From: an uncultured Eubacteriales bacterium | GTDB taxonomy: Bacteria > Bacillota > Clostridia > Oscillospirales > Acutalibacteraceae | Length of the DNA stretch: 9,373 nucleotides | Direction: 5' to 3' | Assembly: GCA_934476545.1 (NCBI GenBank) | Contig: CAKSOB010000057.1 | Span: 1 to 9,373, forward strand | In this document: piece by piece, positions 1 to 7,700 of the stretch | Position numbering within the stretch: position 1 is the stretch's first letter | How the letters are laid out: each line of letters starts with the position of its first letter | The notes under the pieces: generated by a model | The model's input: the letters and a program-made list of their open reading frames with translations, nothing else | Told to the model about the DNA's origin: nothing | Database searches by the model: none | Translations under genes and position numbers: made by a program

Positions 1-388
1 TATCGTACTCTCCTACACGCTCCTGCAAGAAGGATGCTTCGAACACCACAAACGGACGACCGCTGATGTCCAAAGCGGTGAACGCCAGTGCTTCATCCAT
101 CGGAACATAAAAGCTGCCAAACCGCGCAATGCCGGCTTTATCGCCCAGTGCTTTGGCAAAGGCTTGTCCCAGCACAATGCCGGTATCCTCTACGGTGTGG
201 TGGCAATCTACATGGAGGTCCCCCACCACTTTCACTTCCAGTCCAAATCCACCGTGGGTGGCAAAGGCTGTGAGCATATGGTCAAAAAATCCGATGCCCG
301 TATCTACGGAAACAGCGCCGCCATCCAAGTTCAAGGTGAGGGTGATGTCGGTTTCTTTTGTTGTTCGAGCAATGGTTGCTTGTCGCAT
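1..388 (-). CDS. hisB: Imidazoleglycerol-phosphate dehydratase, N-terminal part (cut by window edge)
   Basis: HisB dehydrates imidazole glycerol phosphate to imidazole acetol phosphate in cytoplasmic histidine synthesis. The reading frame begins at ATG 388 and stays open for 129 codons to the window edge; the family is usually about 195 residues, so roughly the last third is missing. Family hallmarks are visible: TGIGFFDHML (residues 30-39, with H37), H45, the metal-binding block DCHHTVED (61-68, with H63, H64 and E67), and PMDEAL (96-101) followed by LDISGRP (106-112). There is no phosphatase domain in front, so this is the monofunctional form rather than the fused enterobacterial enzyme. 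The start is fixed by a strong Shine-Dalgarno AAGGAGGGG (404-396) seven bases upstream, which lies inside the end of hisC. Only one base separates the hisC stop from this ATG (TAAGATG), which suggests translational coupling. Confidence 0.97.
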   Translation of the reverse strand, partial: MRQATIARTTKETDITLTLNLDGGAVSVDTGIGFFDHMLTAFATHGGFGLEVKVVGDLHVDCHHTVEDTGIVLGQAFAKALGDKAGIARFGSFYVPMDEALAFTALDISGRPFVVFEASFLQERVGEYD

Positions 389-389
389 C

Positions 390-1466
390 TTAGTTCCCCT
401 CCTTGGCTTGCTTGGTGAAAAATGCTTGAATTGCAGAAACAACTGCCTGATTTTCTTCCGGTGCACCTGCGGTAATCCGGAGGTATCCTGTTTTAAAATA
501 CCGAATGGCAATGCTGTTTTCCAATAAGTATTCGTAAATCGCTTTTGCCTGCGCTGTTTTGACATATACAAAATTGGTACGGCTCTCATACACCGTGCAA
601 TCTGCGCCGCAGGACTGCAAAGCAGTTCGCAGTTGTTGCAGCAATACACTGCGAGAAACGATGAGGTCTTCTGTTCTCTGCCGCATCATCTCCGGGTGCT
701 GATAGATCACTGTACCGATTTCTTGGGTCAGCACATTGGAATTGTAGGGAGATTTCACTGCCCGCATGGCGTTGGTCAAGGTTTTGTTTGCCACAGAGAA
801 CCCCAGACGTACGCCTGCCATACCCAGTGCCTTGGAGCAAGTGCGGAGAATCAACAGATTATCAAACTCATTCACTCTGTCCAACAAGGATTGATCCCAG
901 AAATCCATATAGGCTTCGTCCAACACAACCAGCGCATCCACCGACTGAATCAGGTGCAGCACCTCTTCTCGTTTTAAGCCGAGGGAAGTTGGGTTGCAAG
1001 GATTGGAGAAAATAATCATGGAAGCCCGGGTTTCCTTTGCAGTGCGAATCAAATTCTCCACATCAATGGTCAGGTCTTCTCGCTTTTGCACCTCTACCAA
1101 CTCTGCTTCTGCCAAAAATGCGTAGAAGCGATACATAGAAAAATCTTCGGACAAAGTGATCACTTTATCCCCTCGCATCAAAAAAGAAGTCATGATGACA
1201 GAAATGCTTTCGTCCGAACCGTTCCATGCGGTAACCAAGTCGGGATTCACCCCATAGTAAGAGGCAAAGCCGGCACAAACCTCTCGCGCCATTGGGTCCG
1301 GATACCGGTTAAAGGCTGTTGCATGGATTCGTGCATCTATCTCGTTCCAAAAGGATTCCGGAAGATTAAAATACGACTCATTGGCATCCAAGCGAATTTG
1401 ATAGGTTCCCTGAATAGGGTCATAAGGCTTTAAATCTCGGATTTTTTGATTTAATTCATATGCCAT
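390..1466 (-). CDS. hisC: Histidinol-phosphate aminotransferase
   Basis: HisC is a PLP-dependent, fold-type I aminotransferase. It converts imidazole acetol phosphate and glutamate to histidinol phosphate and 2-oxoglutarate. The protein has 358 residues, the normal length. Visible hallmarks are LDANES (26-31) near the N-terminus, RYPDP (54-58), SNPCNPTS (154-161), VLDEAY (181-186, with the PLP-ring aspartate D183 and Y186), and the Schiff-base block TCSKALGMAGVRLGF (209-223), where K212 is the expected PLP lysine and R220 binds the phosphate. YLRITAG (328-334) carries R330, the expected substrate-carboxylate arginine. It starts at ATG 1466, 18 bases after the hisD stop. Its ribosome site is weak (GGTGG at 1475-1471, only four bases from the ATG), so coupling to hisD translation may help. 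Related aminotransferases can act on aromatic amino acids, but the position between hisD and hisB makes HisC the clear call. Confidence 0.97.
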   Translation of the reverse strand: MAYELNQKIRDLKPYDPIQGTYQIRLDANESYFNLPESFWNEIDARIHATAFNRYPDPMAREVCAGFASYYGVNPDLVTAWNGSDESISVIMTSFLMRGDKVITLSEDFSMYRFYAFLAEAELVEVQKREDLTIDVENLIRTAKETRASMIIFSNPCNPTSLGLKREEVLHLIQSVDALVVLDEAYMDFWDQSLLDRVNEFDNLLILRTCSKALGMAGVRLGFSVANKTLTNAMRAVKSPYNSNVLTQEIGTVIYQHPEMMRQRTEDLIVSRSVLLQQLRTALQSCGADCTVYESRTNFVYVKTAQAKAIYEYLLENSIAIRYFKTGYLRITAGAPEENQAVVSAIQAFFTKQAKEGN

Positions 1467-1484
1467 AGTTCCACCGCCGTTTTC

Positions 1485-2780
1485 TTAATTTTTCTCCGGG
1501 AACCGCACCTTAATGGCGTTGGCGTGTGCAGTCAATCCCTCTGTTTCTGCCAATTTCACAATATCGTCGTGCGCATCCCGCAGGGCATCTTCGGTGTAAT
1601 AAATAAAGCTAGACTTCTTCACGAAGCTATCCACAGACAGCGGTGAGAAGAACCGTGCGGTGCCGCTGGTCGGCAAAACGTGGTTTGGACCGGCATAGTA
1701 GTCTCCAAGAGGTTCCGGCGCATAGTTGCCGAGGAAGAGAGAACCGCAGTTATCCAACCGACCGATGTACTCCAGTGGATTTTTTGCGCAAAGCTCTAAG
1801 TGCTCCGGCGCCAAATCATTTGCAAACTCTACGGCTTCGTCCATGGTTTCGCAAACGATAACTGCGCCAAAATCATCCAGAGATTTCTCAATGATTTCTC
1901 TGCGCTCCAATGTTTCCACCTGACGATAAATCGCTTGAATGGTTTGCTCTGCAATCTCTTTGGAGGTTGTCAGCAAAATAGCGGAAGCCATCACGTCATG
2001 TTCCGCTTGGGACATCAAGTCGGCTGCCAAAAATTCCGGATCAGCGGTTTCATCGGCAACAATCAAAATCTCACTTGGACCTGCAATCATGTCAATATCC
2101 ACGGTGCCGTACAGGTGCTTTTTGGCTGTGGCAACAAAGATATTACCCGGTCCTACAATTTTGTCTACCTTCGGGATGGTTTCTGTACCGTAAGCCAATG
2201 CCGCAACTGCCTGTGCGCCACCTACCAAGAACACACGATCCACACCGGCTACATATGCTGCCGCCATAATATCCGGGTTTGGCATACCGTTCTTGCCCGG
2301 AGGTGTTACCATGATGATCTCCCCTACTTCGGCAATTTTCGCAGGAATAGCGTTCATCAAAACAGAAGAAGGATAGGCTGCGGTGCCGCCCGGTACATAG
2401 ATACCGGCTCTCGCCAAGCCACGAACACGCTGACCGAGAATCACACCGTTTGCTTTGGTATCCAACCAGCTCTGTTGCTTTTGGCGCTTGTGGAAGTCCC
2501 GAATATTTTCGGCTGCCCGCTCTAAGGCTTCCAAAAAATTCGGCTCACACTGCTTCATCAGCTCTTTGATTTCTTCTCTGGAAATCTCCAATTTTTCCGG
2601 TGCTTTGCCATCAAACTTTTCTGTATAAGCCTTTACCGCTGCATCGCCGTTTTGACGGACATTCTCCAAAATATCCGCTACGATTGCGTCCACCTTCCGG
2701 TCTTTCTCTCCGGCACGCGCCATCAACTGCTCTACAAACGCTCTTGTTGTTTGTTCATCTTTTTCAACCAACTGGATCAT
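1485..2780 (-). CDS. hisD: Histidinol dehydrogenase
   Basis: HisD is a zinc enzyme that carries out the last two steps of histidine synthesis, oxidising L-histidinol through histidinal to L-histidine with two NAD+. The protein has 431 residues, the normal length. The expected zinc ligands are Q258 and H261 (in SQAEHD), D360 (in LGDYYAGPNH) and H419 (in TAHANA). The general-base pair is E326-H327 in APEHLEL. Also typical are YVPGGTAAYPSSVLM (128-142), VGGAQAVAALAYGT (186-199), VDKIVGPGN (205-213) and AGPSEILI (233-240). The frame is open ten codons further upstream, but ATG 2780 is preferred because a textbook AGGAGGT (2793-2787) sits six bases before it and homologues begin here. The ATG overlaps the hisG stop in an ATGA, so the two genes are probably coupled. 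Confidence 0.98.
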   Translation of the reverse strand: MIQLVEKDEQTTRAFVEQLMARAGEKDRKVDAIVADILENVRQNGDAAVKAYTEKFDGKAPEKLEISREEIKELMKQCEPNFLEALERAAENIRDFHKRQKQQSWLDTKANGVILGQRVRGLARAGIYVPGGTAAYPSSVLMNAIPAKIAEVGEIIMVTPPGKNGMPNPDIMAAAYVAGVDRVFLVGGAQAVAALAYGTETIPKVDKIVGPGNIFVATAKKHLYGTVDIDMIAGPSEILIVADETADPEFLAADLMSQAEHDVMASAILLTTSKEIAEQTIQAIYRQVETLERREIIEKSLDDFGAVIVCETMDEAVEFANDLAPEHLELCAKNPLEYIGRLDNCGSLFLGNYAPEPLGDYYAGPNHVLPTSGTARFFSPLSVDSFVKKSSFIYYTEDALRDAHDDIVKLAETEGLTAHANAIKVRFPEKN

Positions 2781-3427
2781 TGTGTTACCTCCTGTTCTTG
2801 TTCTGCACAACGGTTAATTTTTTCTACCAAGGCTTCAATTTCTCGCTTCCGCAGCTTTAAGCTGGCGGTATTTACAATTAACCGCGCGGAAATATCGCAA
2901 ACCTTTTCGATGACCTCCAACCCGTTCTCCCGCAAGGTAGAACCGGTTTCTACAATATCTACAATCGCATCGGACAGTCCCAATAACGGCGCCAGCTCCA
3001 CGGAGCCTTCAATCTTAATGATGCGAACATCCATGGCTTTGCCCTCAAAGAAAGCGGTTGCAACCTTTGGGTACTTGGTGGCAATGGTCTTTGCCCGATA
3101 GCCTTCATAAAAATCTTTGCCCTTCGGACCTGCCAAAGCGAATTGGCATTTGCCGAAGCCTAAATCTAAAATTTCATAAAAACGAGTACCGTTTTCTAAA
3201 ATGGTGTCTTTTCCTACAACGCCCAGATCGCAAACACCGTGTTCCACATAGGTGATAACATCGGCAGCCTTTGCCAGCACAACCTCAAATTCGTTGTCGC
3301 CTACGGGCAAAATCAGCTTGCGTCCTTTGTTGCGGACAGCGGAACAATCATATCCGATTTTCTCCAACAGACCAATGGTGTCCTTTTCCAGTCGTCCCTT
3401 GGTCAGTGCAATGCGTAATGGTTTCAT
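2777..3427 (-). CDS. hisG: ATP phosphoribosyltransferase catalytic subunit, short form
   Basis: HisG joins ATP and PRPP to give phosphoribosyl-ATP, the committed first step of histidine synthesis. The protein has 216 residues. It starts MKPLRIALTKGRL, and the PRPP-binding block is clear at SDAIVDIVETGSTLRENGL (152-170). The EGSVELAPLLGL segment (140-151) precedes that block. The protein stops at KINRCAEQEQEVTQ soon after the second catalytic lobe, so it lacks the roughly 80-residue C-terminal regulatory domain of long HisG. It is therefore the short HisG(S) type, which needs HisZ for activity and feedback control by histidine; hisZ lies directly upstream. A TTG at 3442 is also in frame, but ATG 3427 is chosen because GAGGGG (3440-3435) stands seven bases before it and homologues begin at this methionine. 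The end overlaps hisD by four bases. Confidence 0.97.
   Translation of the reverse strand: MKPLRIALTKGRLEKDTIGLLEKIGYDCSAVRNKGRKLILPVGDNEFEVVLAKAADVITYVEHGVCDLGVVGKDTILENGTRFYEILDLGFGKCQFALAGPKGKDFYEGYRAKTIATKYPKVATAFFEGKAMDVRIIKIEGSVELAPLLGLSDAIVDIVETGSTLRENGLEVIEKVCDISARLIVNTASLKLRKREIEALVEKINRCAEQEQEVTQ
2787..2793 (-). promoter_or_regulatory. Ribosome binding site of hisD inside the hisG end
   Basis: AGGAGGT on the minus strand, six bases before ATG 2780, is a near-perfect Shine-Dalgarno site. It is encoded within the last sense codons of hisG (the E-V of the terminal QEVTQ) and supports ATG 2780 over the in-frame upstream codons. Confidence 0.85.
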
Positions 3428-3434
3428 AGTTGTT

Positions 3435-3440
3435 CCCCTC
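3435..3440 (-). promoter_or_regulatory. Ribosome binding site of hisG overlapping the hisZ stop
   Basis: GAGGGG on the minus strand, seven bases before ATG 3427. Its first two bases are the last two of the hisZ TGA stop, so ribosomes ending hisZ are placed on the hisG start. It supports ATG 3427 over the TTG at 3442. Confidence 0.75.
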
Positions 3441-4635
3441 AATCCAATTTTATTGTTTCGATCTGTTCGTTTACAAAATCAATCCGTGGAATTTTCTTTT
3501 CCTTTGCATAACGGATGGCTTCTTCTCTTGTTTCAAACACACTGTTCTCACAGCAGTTTCCAAACTCCACCATATCGGACATATGGCGCAGTGCACGAAT
3601 CTCGTAGCCTTCGTCACCATGAACCAGAATTTCCACGTTTGGTGTTTTCGGTCCTCTGCCGCACTCGATCAACACTTGTGTCAACGCATCTACGTTGATG
3701 GCAAAACCGATTGCAGGCATTGGCGCATCGAAACTTGCCAGAAGATTATCGTATCTGCCGCCGGACAGGACTGCATCACCGCAGTCCTCCACATAGGCAC
3801 TAAACACGATGTCGGTGTAGTAATCGTTGCGCTGTACCAGACCCAAATCCACCATGACTTTATCGCCCAAGTTCAACTCGCACAAATCGTCGAACAATGC
3901 CTTTAAGTAAGAAAGGGTTGCTGCGGATTGCTCGTCCATGCAGTATGCTTCTGCCTCTGCAAAGATCTCTTGACCGCCAAACAATCTCGGCAGATTCCGC
4001 ATAGCGTCTACCGCTTTGCTTGGCTCCAGTTTATCCAAAATGGTATCCAGCAGCGGATAGTTCTTTGCTTCAATGGAAAGGCGAATATCTTCAATGACAT
4101 CCTCCTCTACGGGAAGCTGCGCTGCAATGGCTTTGAAGAAGCCTGCATGTCCCAACTCGATTCGGAAATCGGAAACACACTTACTCAGCGCTTCAATGGC
4201 AGTGACGATTACTTCCAAATCGGCACGCAGACCTTTGGCGCCGATCAGCTCGATGCCGGACTGCATTTCTTCATCGCTTTTTCCGCCAAGACCCGGTGTG
4301 TTTCGATACACCTGCTGTGTATAGTACAAACGGATGGGTTTTGGTTGATTTTGCAGCCGTGTTGCTGTCATTCTTGCAATCGGCACGGTAGAGTCCGGGC
4401 GCATTACCACAAGCCGTCCTCGTTTATCGGTCATTTTATACATCAACTCTTGACCGATCTCCGATGCGTCAAAATGAAACACATCAAAAAATTCTAAACC
4501 CGGTGTTACCACCTCGTGATAGCTATGCGCAGTAAACACCTGTGCCAGCTTTTGCTCTACACTGCGTCGTGTAATACACTCTTCAAACAGTAAATCCTTT
4601 GTCCCTTCCGGGGTAATTTTATTATATTTCTTCAC
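3439..4635 (-). CDS. hisZ: ATP phosphoribosyltransferase regulatory subunit (HisRS-like paralogue)
   Basis: HisZ is a catalytically dead relative of histidyl-tRNA synthetase. It assembles with short HisG into a hetero-octamer, activates it and passes on histidine feedback. From GTG 4635 it has 398 residues, matching the longer Firmicute HisZ proteins that keep a C-terminal extension. Synthetase-like features are a class II start (ITPEGTKDLL, 7-16), the motif 2 region RPDSTVPIAR (79-88) and YYTQQVYR (104-111), and a motif 3 region LSGGRYDNLLASF (290-302) with PAIGFAINVD (307-316). The histidine-site segment reads QRNDYYTDIVFSAY instead of the synthetase RGLDYYT-type motif, and the gene sits against short hisG, so HisZ is preferred to HisS. 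An in-frame GTG at 4647 gives four more residues, but it lies inside the likely Shine-Dalgarno AGGTGG (4649-4644). GTG 4635, eight bases downstream of that site, is the better start. This is the first gene of the his operon. Confidence 0.95.
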   Translation of the reverse strand: MKKYNKITPEGTKDLLFEECITRRSVEQKLAQVFTAHSYHEVVTPGLEFFDVFHFDASEIGQELMYKMTDKRGRLVVMRPDSTVPIARMTATRLQNQPKPIRLYYTQQVYRNTPGLGGKSDEEMQSGIELIGAKGLRADLEVIVTAIEALSKCVSDFRIELGHAGFFKAIAAQLPVEEDVIEDIRLSIEAKNYPLLDTILDKLEPSKAVDAMRNLPRLFGGQEIFAEAEAYCMDEQSAATLSYLKALFDDLCELNLGDKVMVDLGLVQRNDYYTDIVFSAYVEDCGDAVLSGGRYDNLLASFDAPMPAIGFAINVDALTQVLIECGRGPKTPNVEILVHGDEGYEIRALRHMSDMVEFGNCCENSVFETREEAIRYAKEKKIPRIDFVNEQIETIKLD

Positions 4636-4643
4636 GAAGCGAA

Positions 4644-4649
4644 CCACCT
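4644..4649 (-). promoter_or_regulatory. Ribosome binding site of hisZ (decides the start)
   Basis: AGGTGG on the minus strand, eight bases before GTG 4635. It overlaps the competing in-frame GTG at 4647 and so argues against that codon as the start. A stop codon (TAG, 4650-4648) immediately precedes the 4647 GTG, so no longer start is possible. Confidence 0.7.
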
Positions 4650-4674
4650 ATCTGTTTTGAATTATTTCATCACT

Positions 4675-4686
4675 TTAGCGTGCTAA
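4675..4686 (-). promoter_or_regulatory. Palindrome over the predicted transcription start; possible operator
   Basis: The sequence TTAGCACGCTAA has perfect 5-base arms (TTAGC and GCTAA) around a 2-base centre. It covers roughly -5 to +6 relative to the predicted start near 4681, beside the -10 box. This placement is typical of a repressor operator. A histidine-responsive repressor, for example of the TrpR-like YerC/HisR type proposed for Firmicute his genes, is one possibility, but I cannot confirm its motif from memory. A 12-base palindrome may also occur by chance. Confidence 0.4.
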
Positions 4687-4687
4687 T

Positions 4688-4716
4688 ATAATAACACAGT
4701 AAAATTTATTTGTCAA
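4688..4716 (-). promoter_or_regulatory. Predicted sigma-A promoter of the his operon
   Basis: On the minus strand there is a perfect -35 box TTGACA (4716-4711), a 17-base spacer, and a -10 box TATTAT (4693-4688, five of six consensus bases). TGT stands directly in front of the -10, forming an extended -10 (TGn). The predicted start of transcription is near 4681, giving a leader of about 46 bases to the hisZ GTG. That leader is too short for a T-box or attenuator. An alternative -10, TATATT (4690-4685), would need a 20-base spacer and is less likely. The surroundings are AT-rich, unlike the flanking genes. Confidence 0.8.
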
Positions 4717-4725
4717 GAAAAACCA

Positions 4726-7700
4726 TTAAAATAATGTCATTTGGCTGCTTTCCGGCAAGCCGTTTAATGCACCGGTTTCCAAAAGCGCCTCAATGACCGC
4801 TTTTGTTACCTTAGAACGAGACTGCAAATCCTCAATGGAAATGTATTCTCCGCCATGGGTGCGAGCCTCTGCCAAGCTGACTGCCGCAGCTTCACCCACA
4901 CCGTTCAACGAAGAGAATGGCAGACGGATTTTTCCATCCTCTACCAAAAAGCGTTTTGCATCGGAACGATACAAGTCCACCGGCAATACCTCAATTCCTC
5001 TTGCCAGCATTTCATTGGCAATTTGGAAGGTGGCATATTGATCCTCTTCCTTTTTGGTTGCCTCTTTTCCCTTCATGTTAATCTCAGTCATTTTCTTTTT
5101 GACTGCCGCTTTTCCCTGAGAAACAACGGCAGCGTCAAAGTCCTCTCCCCGCACGGTAAAATAAGCTGCATAATACTCTGTGGGGCGATGCACCTTGTAC
5201 CAACCCAACCGCAGCGTTGCAATCATGTACGCAGCGGCGTGGGCTTTCGGGAACATATACTTAATTTTCATACAAGAATCAATATACCACTCCGGTACAT
5301 TATGCTCTCGCATAGCAGTCAGATGTTCCTCGGTCAGCAGCTTGGTCGCTTTACCCTTACGGGTAATTTCCATGATTTTAAACGCCATTTTCGGGTCCAA
5401 GCCTTTCAGCATTAAGTAAGTCATAATGCTGTCACGAGTACCGATTACTTCTGAAATGGTGCAGGTTCCGTTTTTAATAAGATCCTGTGCGTTGCCCAAC
5501 CAAACGTCGGTACCATGAGACAAACCGGAAACCTGCAGCAGGTCGGAGAAGGTTTTCGGCTGAGAGTCAATCAACATCTGGCGCACAAAGTTGGTACCAA
5601 CCTCCGGCAAGGAAAAGGTTCCCGTTAAGGAGTCAATATCCTCCGGTGTAACGCCCAAGGCTTCTGTGGAGGTAAACAGCGACATTACCTTCGGGTCGCT
5701 CATAGGTACCTTGGAAATCGGTACGCCGGTGTAATCTTCCAGATAGCGATAAATGGTCGGCACATCATGTCCCAGCTCGTCCAGCTTACAAATGGTATCG
5801 TGGATAGAGTGGAAGTCGAAGTGTGTGGTAATGTTATCGGATTTTTGATCATTGGCAGGGCGCTGCACCGGACAGAAATCGTAAATTTCATTGCCCTTTG
5901 GCACAACAACCATACCGCCGGGGTGTTGTCCTGTGGTGCGCTTTACACCGGTACAACCGGCTGCCAAACGCATTTCCTCCGCCTTTGGAATTAAGATCCC
6001 TCGCTCCTCTGCATATTTTCGCACAAAGCCGATGGCGGTTTTGTCTGCAACTGTGGCGATGGTACCCGCTTTAAACACGTTGTCTTTTCCAAAGAGTGTC
6101 TCTGTGTAGCGGTGGGCATCACTCTGATATTCACCGGAAAAGTTCAAGTCAATATCCGGTGTTTTATCGCCATCAAATCCCAAGAAGGTTTCAAACGGAA
6201 TATGGTGTCCGTCACGGTCATAATCGGTACCGCAGTTCGGACACTGCTTGGGCGGCAGGTCGAAGCCGGAACCGTAGCTACCATCGGTGATAAATTCGCT
6301 GTGACAGCAGTTGGGGCAAACATAGTGGGGCTCCAGAGGGTTTACCTCGGAGATACCGGACATGGTTGCCACAAAGGAAGAACCAACCGAACCACGGGAA
6401 CCAACCAAATAGCCGTGAGCTTCGGAATCGGCTACCAGCTTCTGCGCCGTCATATACAGCACCGAGAAGCCGTGCTTGGTAATGGAACCCAATTCCTTAT
6501 CCAAACGCTTTTGTACGATTTCCGGCAGGGGATCCCCATACCGTGCTTTGGTTCGCTCTGTGGTAATCCGAATCAAATCCTCCTCTGCGCCGTCGATGAA
6601 CGGCGGGAAGGTTCCCTTTGGAATCGGGCGGATTTTTTCAATGCTGTCTGCAATTTTCTGGGTGTTCGTTACAACTACCTCATAGGCTTTTTCGCTGCCC
6701 AAATAAGAAAATTCCGCCAACATTTCCGCTGTTGTTCTAAGGTAAAGCGGTGCCTGTTGGTCGGCATCGCTGAACTTTTGCGCTGCCATTAAAATTTTTC
6801 GATACTCCCCGTCCTTTGGGTCTAAGAAGTGAACGTCACCGGTAGCGACAACCGGCTTATTCAGTGCCTCGCCCAACTTGACGATGGTGCGATTAAACTC
6901 CATCAGCTTTTCCATATCCGGCACACTGCCGTTGCGCAGCATAAATTCATTGTTGCCCAAAGGCTGAATTTCTAAATAATCGTAAAAGCGAGCGATTTCC
7001 AACAGCGCTTCCCAAGGTTTTCCGTTAAAGATTGCACGGAATAACTCCCCGGATTCGCAAGCACTGCCAATCAGTAAGCCCTCTCGGTAATTCACTAACA
7101 CGCTTTTGGGAATACGGGGGGTTTTATAGAAATACTCCAAGTGGGACATGGAGATGAGTTTATACAAATTCTTCAAGCCGGTTTGGTTTTGCACCAAAAT
7201 AATTTGGTGGTTTGGGCGCAGCTTTTTTACATCACCGCCGGCTAACGCTGTGTTAATATCCATAACGGTTTTAGCGTTGGCATCATCCCGCAGGCGAGCC
7301 AAAAGCTGCAAGAAAATCTTTGCCAGCATAGCGGCATCATCCGAAGCACGGTGATGGTTAAAGCCACCCAGTTTTAAGTATTTTGCAACCGTATCCAGTT
7401 TGCAGTTTTTAATATCCTTCAGCAAGGAACGGCACATGGGAACACTGTCAATGTACGCATAAGGGAACGCCATATTGTGGCGATTGGCTGCCATTCGGAT
7501 AAAGGAAGTATCAAACTCCGCATTGTGAGCAACCAGTACGGCGCTTTCTCCGCAGAATTCATAAAAGGAGCGGATGGCTTCTTCCTCCAACGGCGCGCCT
7601 TTTACCATCTCATTGGTGATACCGGTTAACTGGGTGATCTTTTCCGGAATCGGAATTTGCGGATCCACAAAGGTATTAAAGACATCGGTGATTTCTCCGT

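Larger units (their letters stand above)
4636..4725 (-). other. polC-hisZ intergenic region without a visible terminator
   Basis: This 90-base AT-rich gap is the only real intergenic space in the window. In transcription order it holds nine bases after the polC stop, the his promoter, the TTAGC/GCTAA palindrome, the short hisZ leader and the AGGTGG ribosome site. No GC-rich hairpin followed by a T-run is present, so polC transcripts may read through into the his operon. Confidence 0.75.

Noticed and set aside
1800..2525. 241-codon open frame on the plus strand opposite hisD
   Set aside because: It is antisense to a fully conserved hisD with all zinc ligands, its translation resembles no family, and no plus-strand promoter or ribosome site supports it. 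It is a shadow of hisD codon use.
4658..4671. Small inverted repeat TGAA/TTCA in the hisZ leader
   Set aside because: The arms are only four bases long in an AT-rich stretch, too weak for a terminator or attenuator and expected by chance.
4655..4686. Possible CIRCE element (HrcA operator), because TTAGCAC occurs here
   Set aside because: CIRCE needs GAGTGCTAA nine bases after TTAGCACTC. Here the matching position reads GAAATAATT, and the gene is not a chaperone. Only the first seven bases agree.
4690..4712. Possible CodY box (AATTTT-type) in the his promoter spacer
   Set aside because: Apart from the AATTTT start, the right half does not match the palindromic CodY consensus, with about seven mismatches in fifteen.
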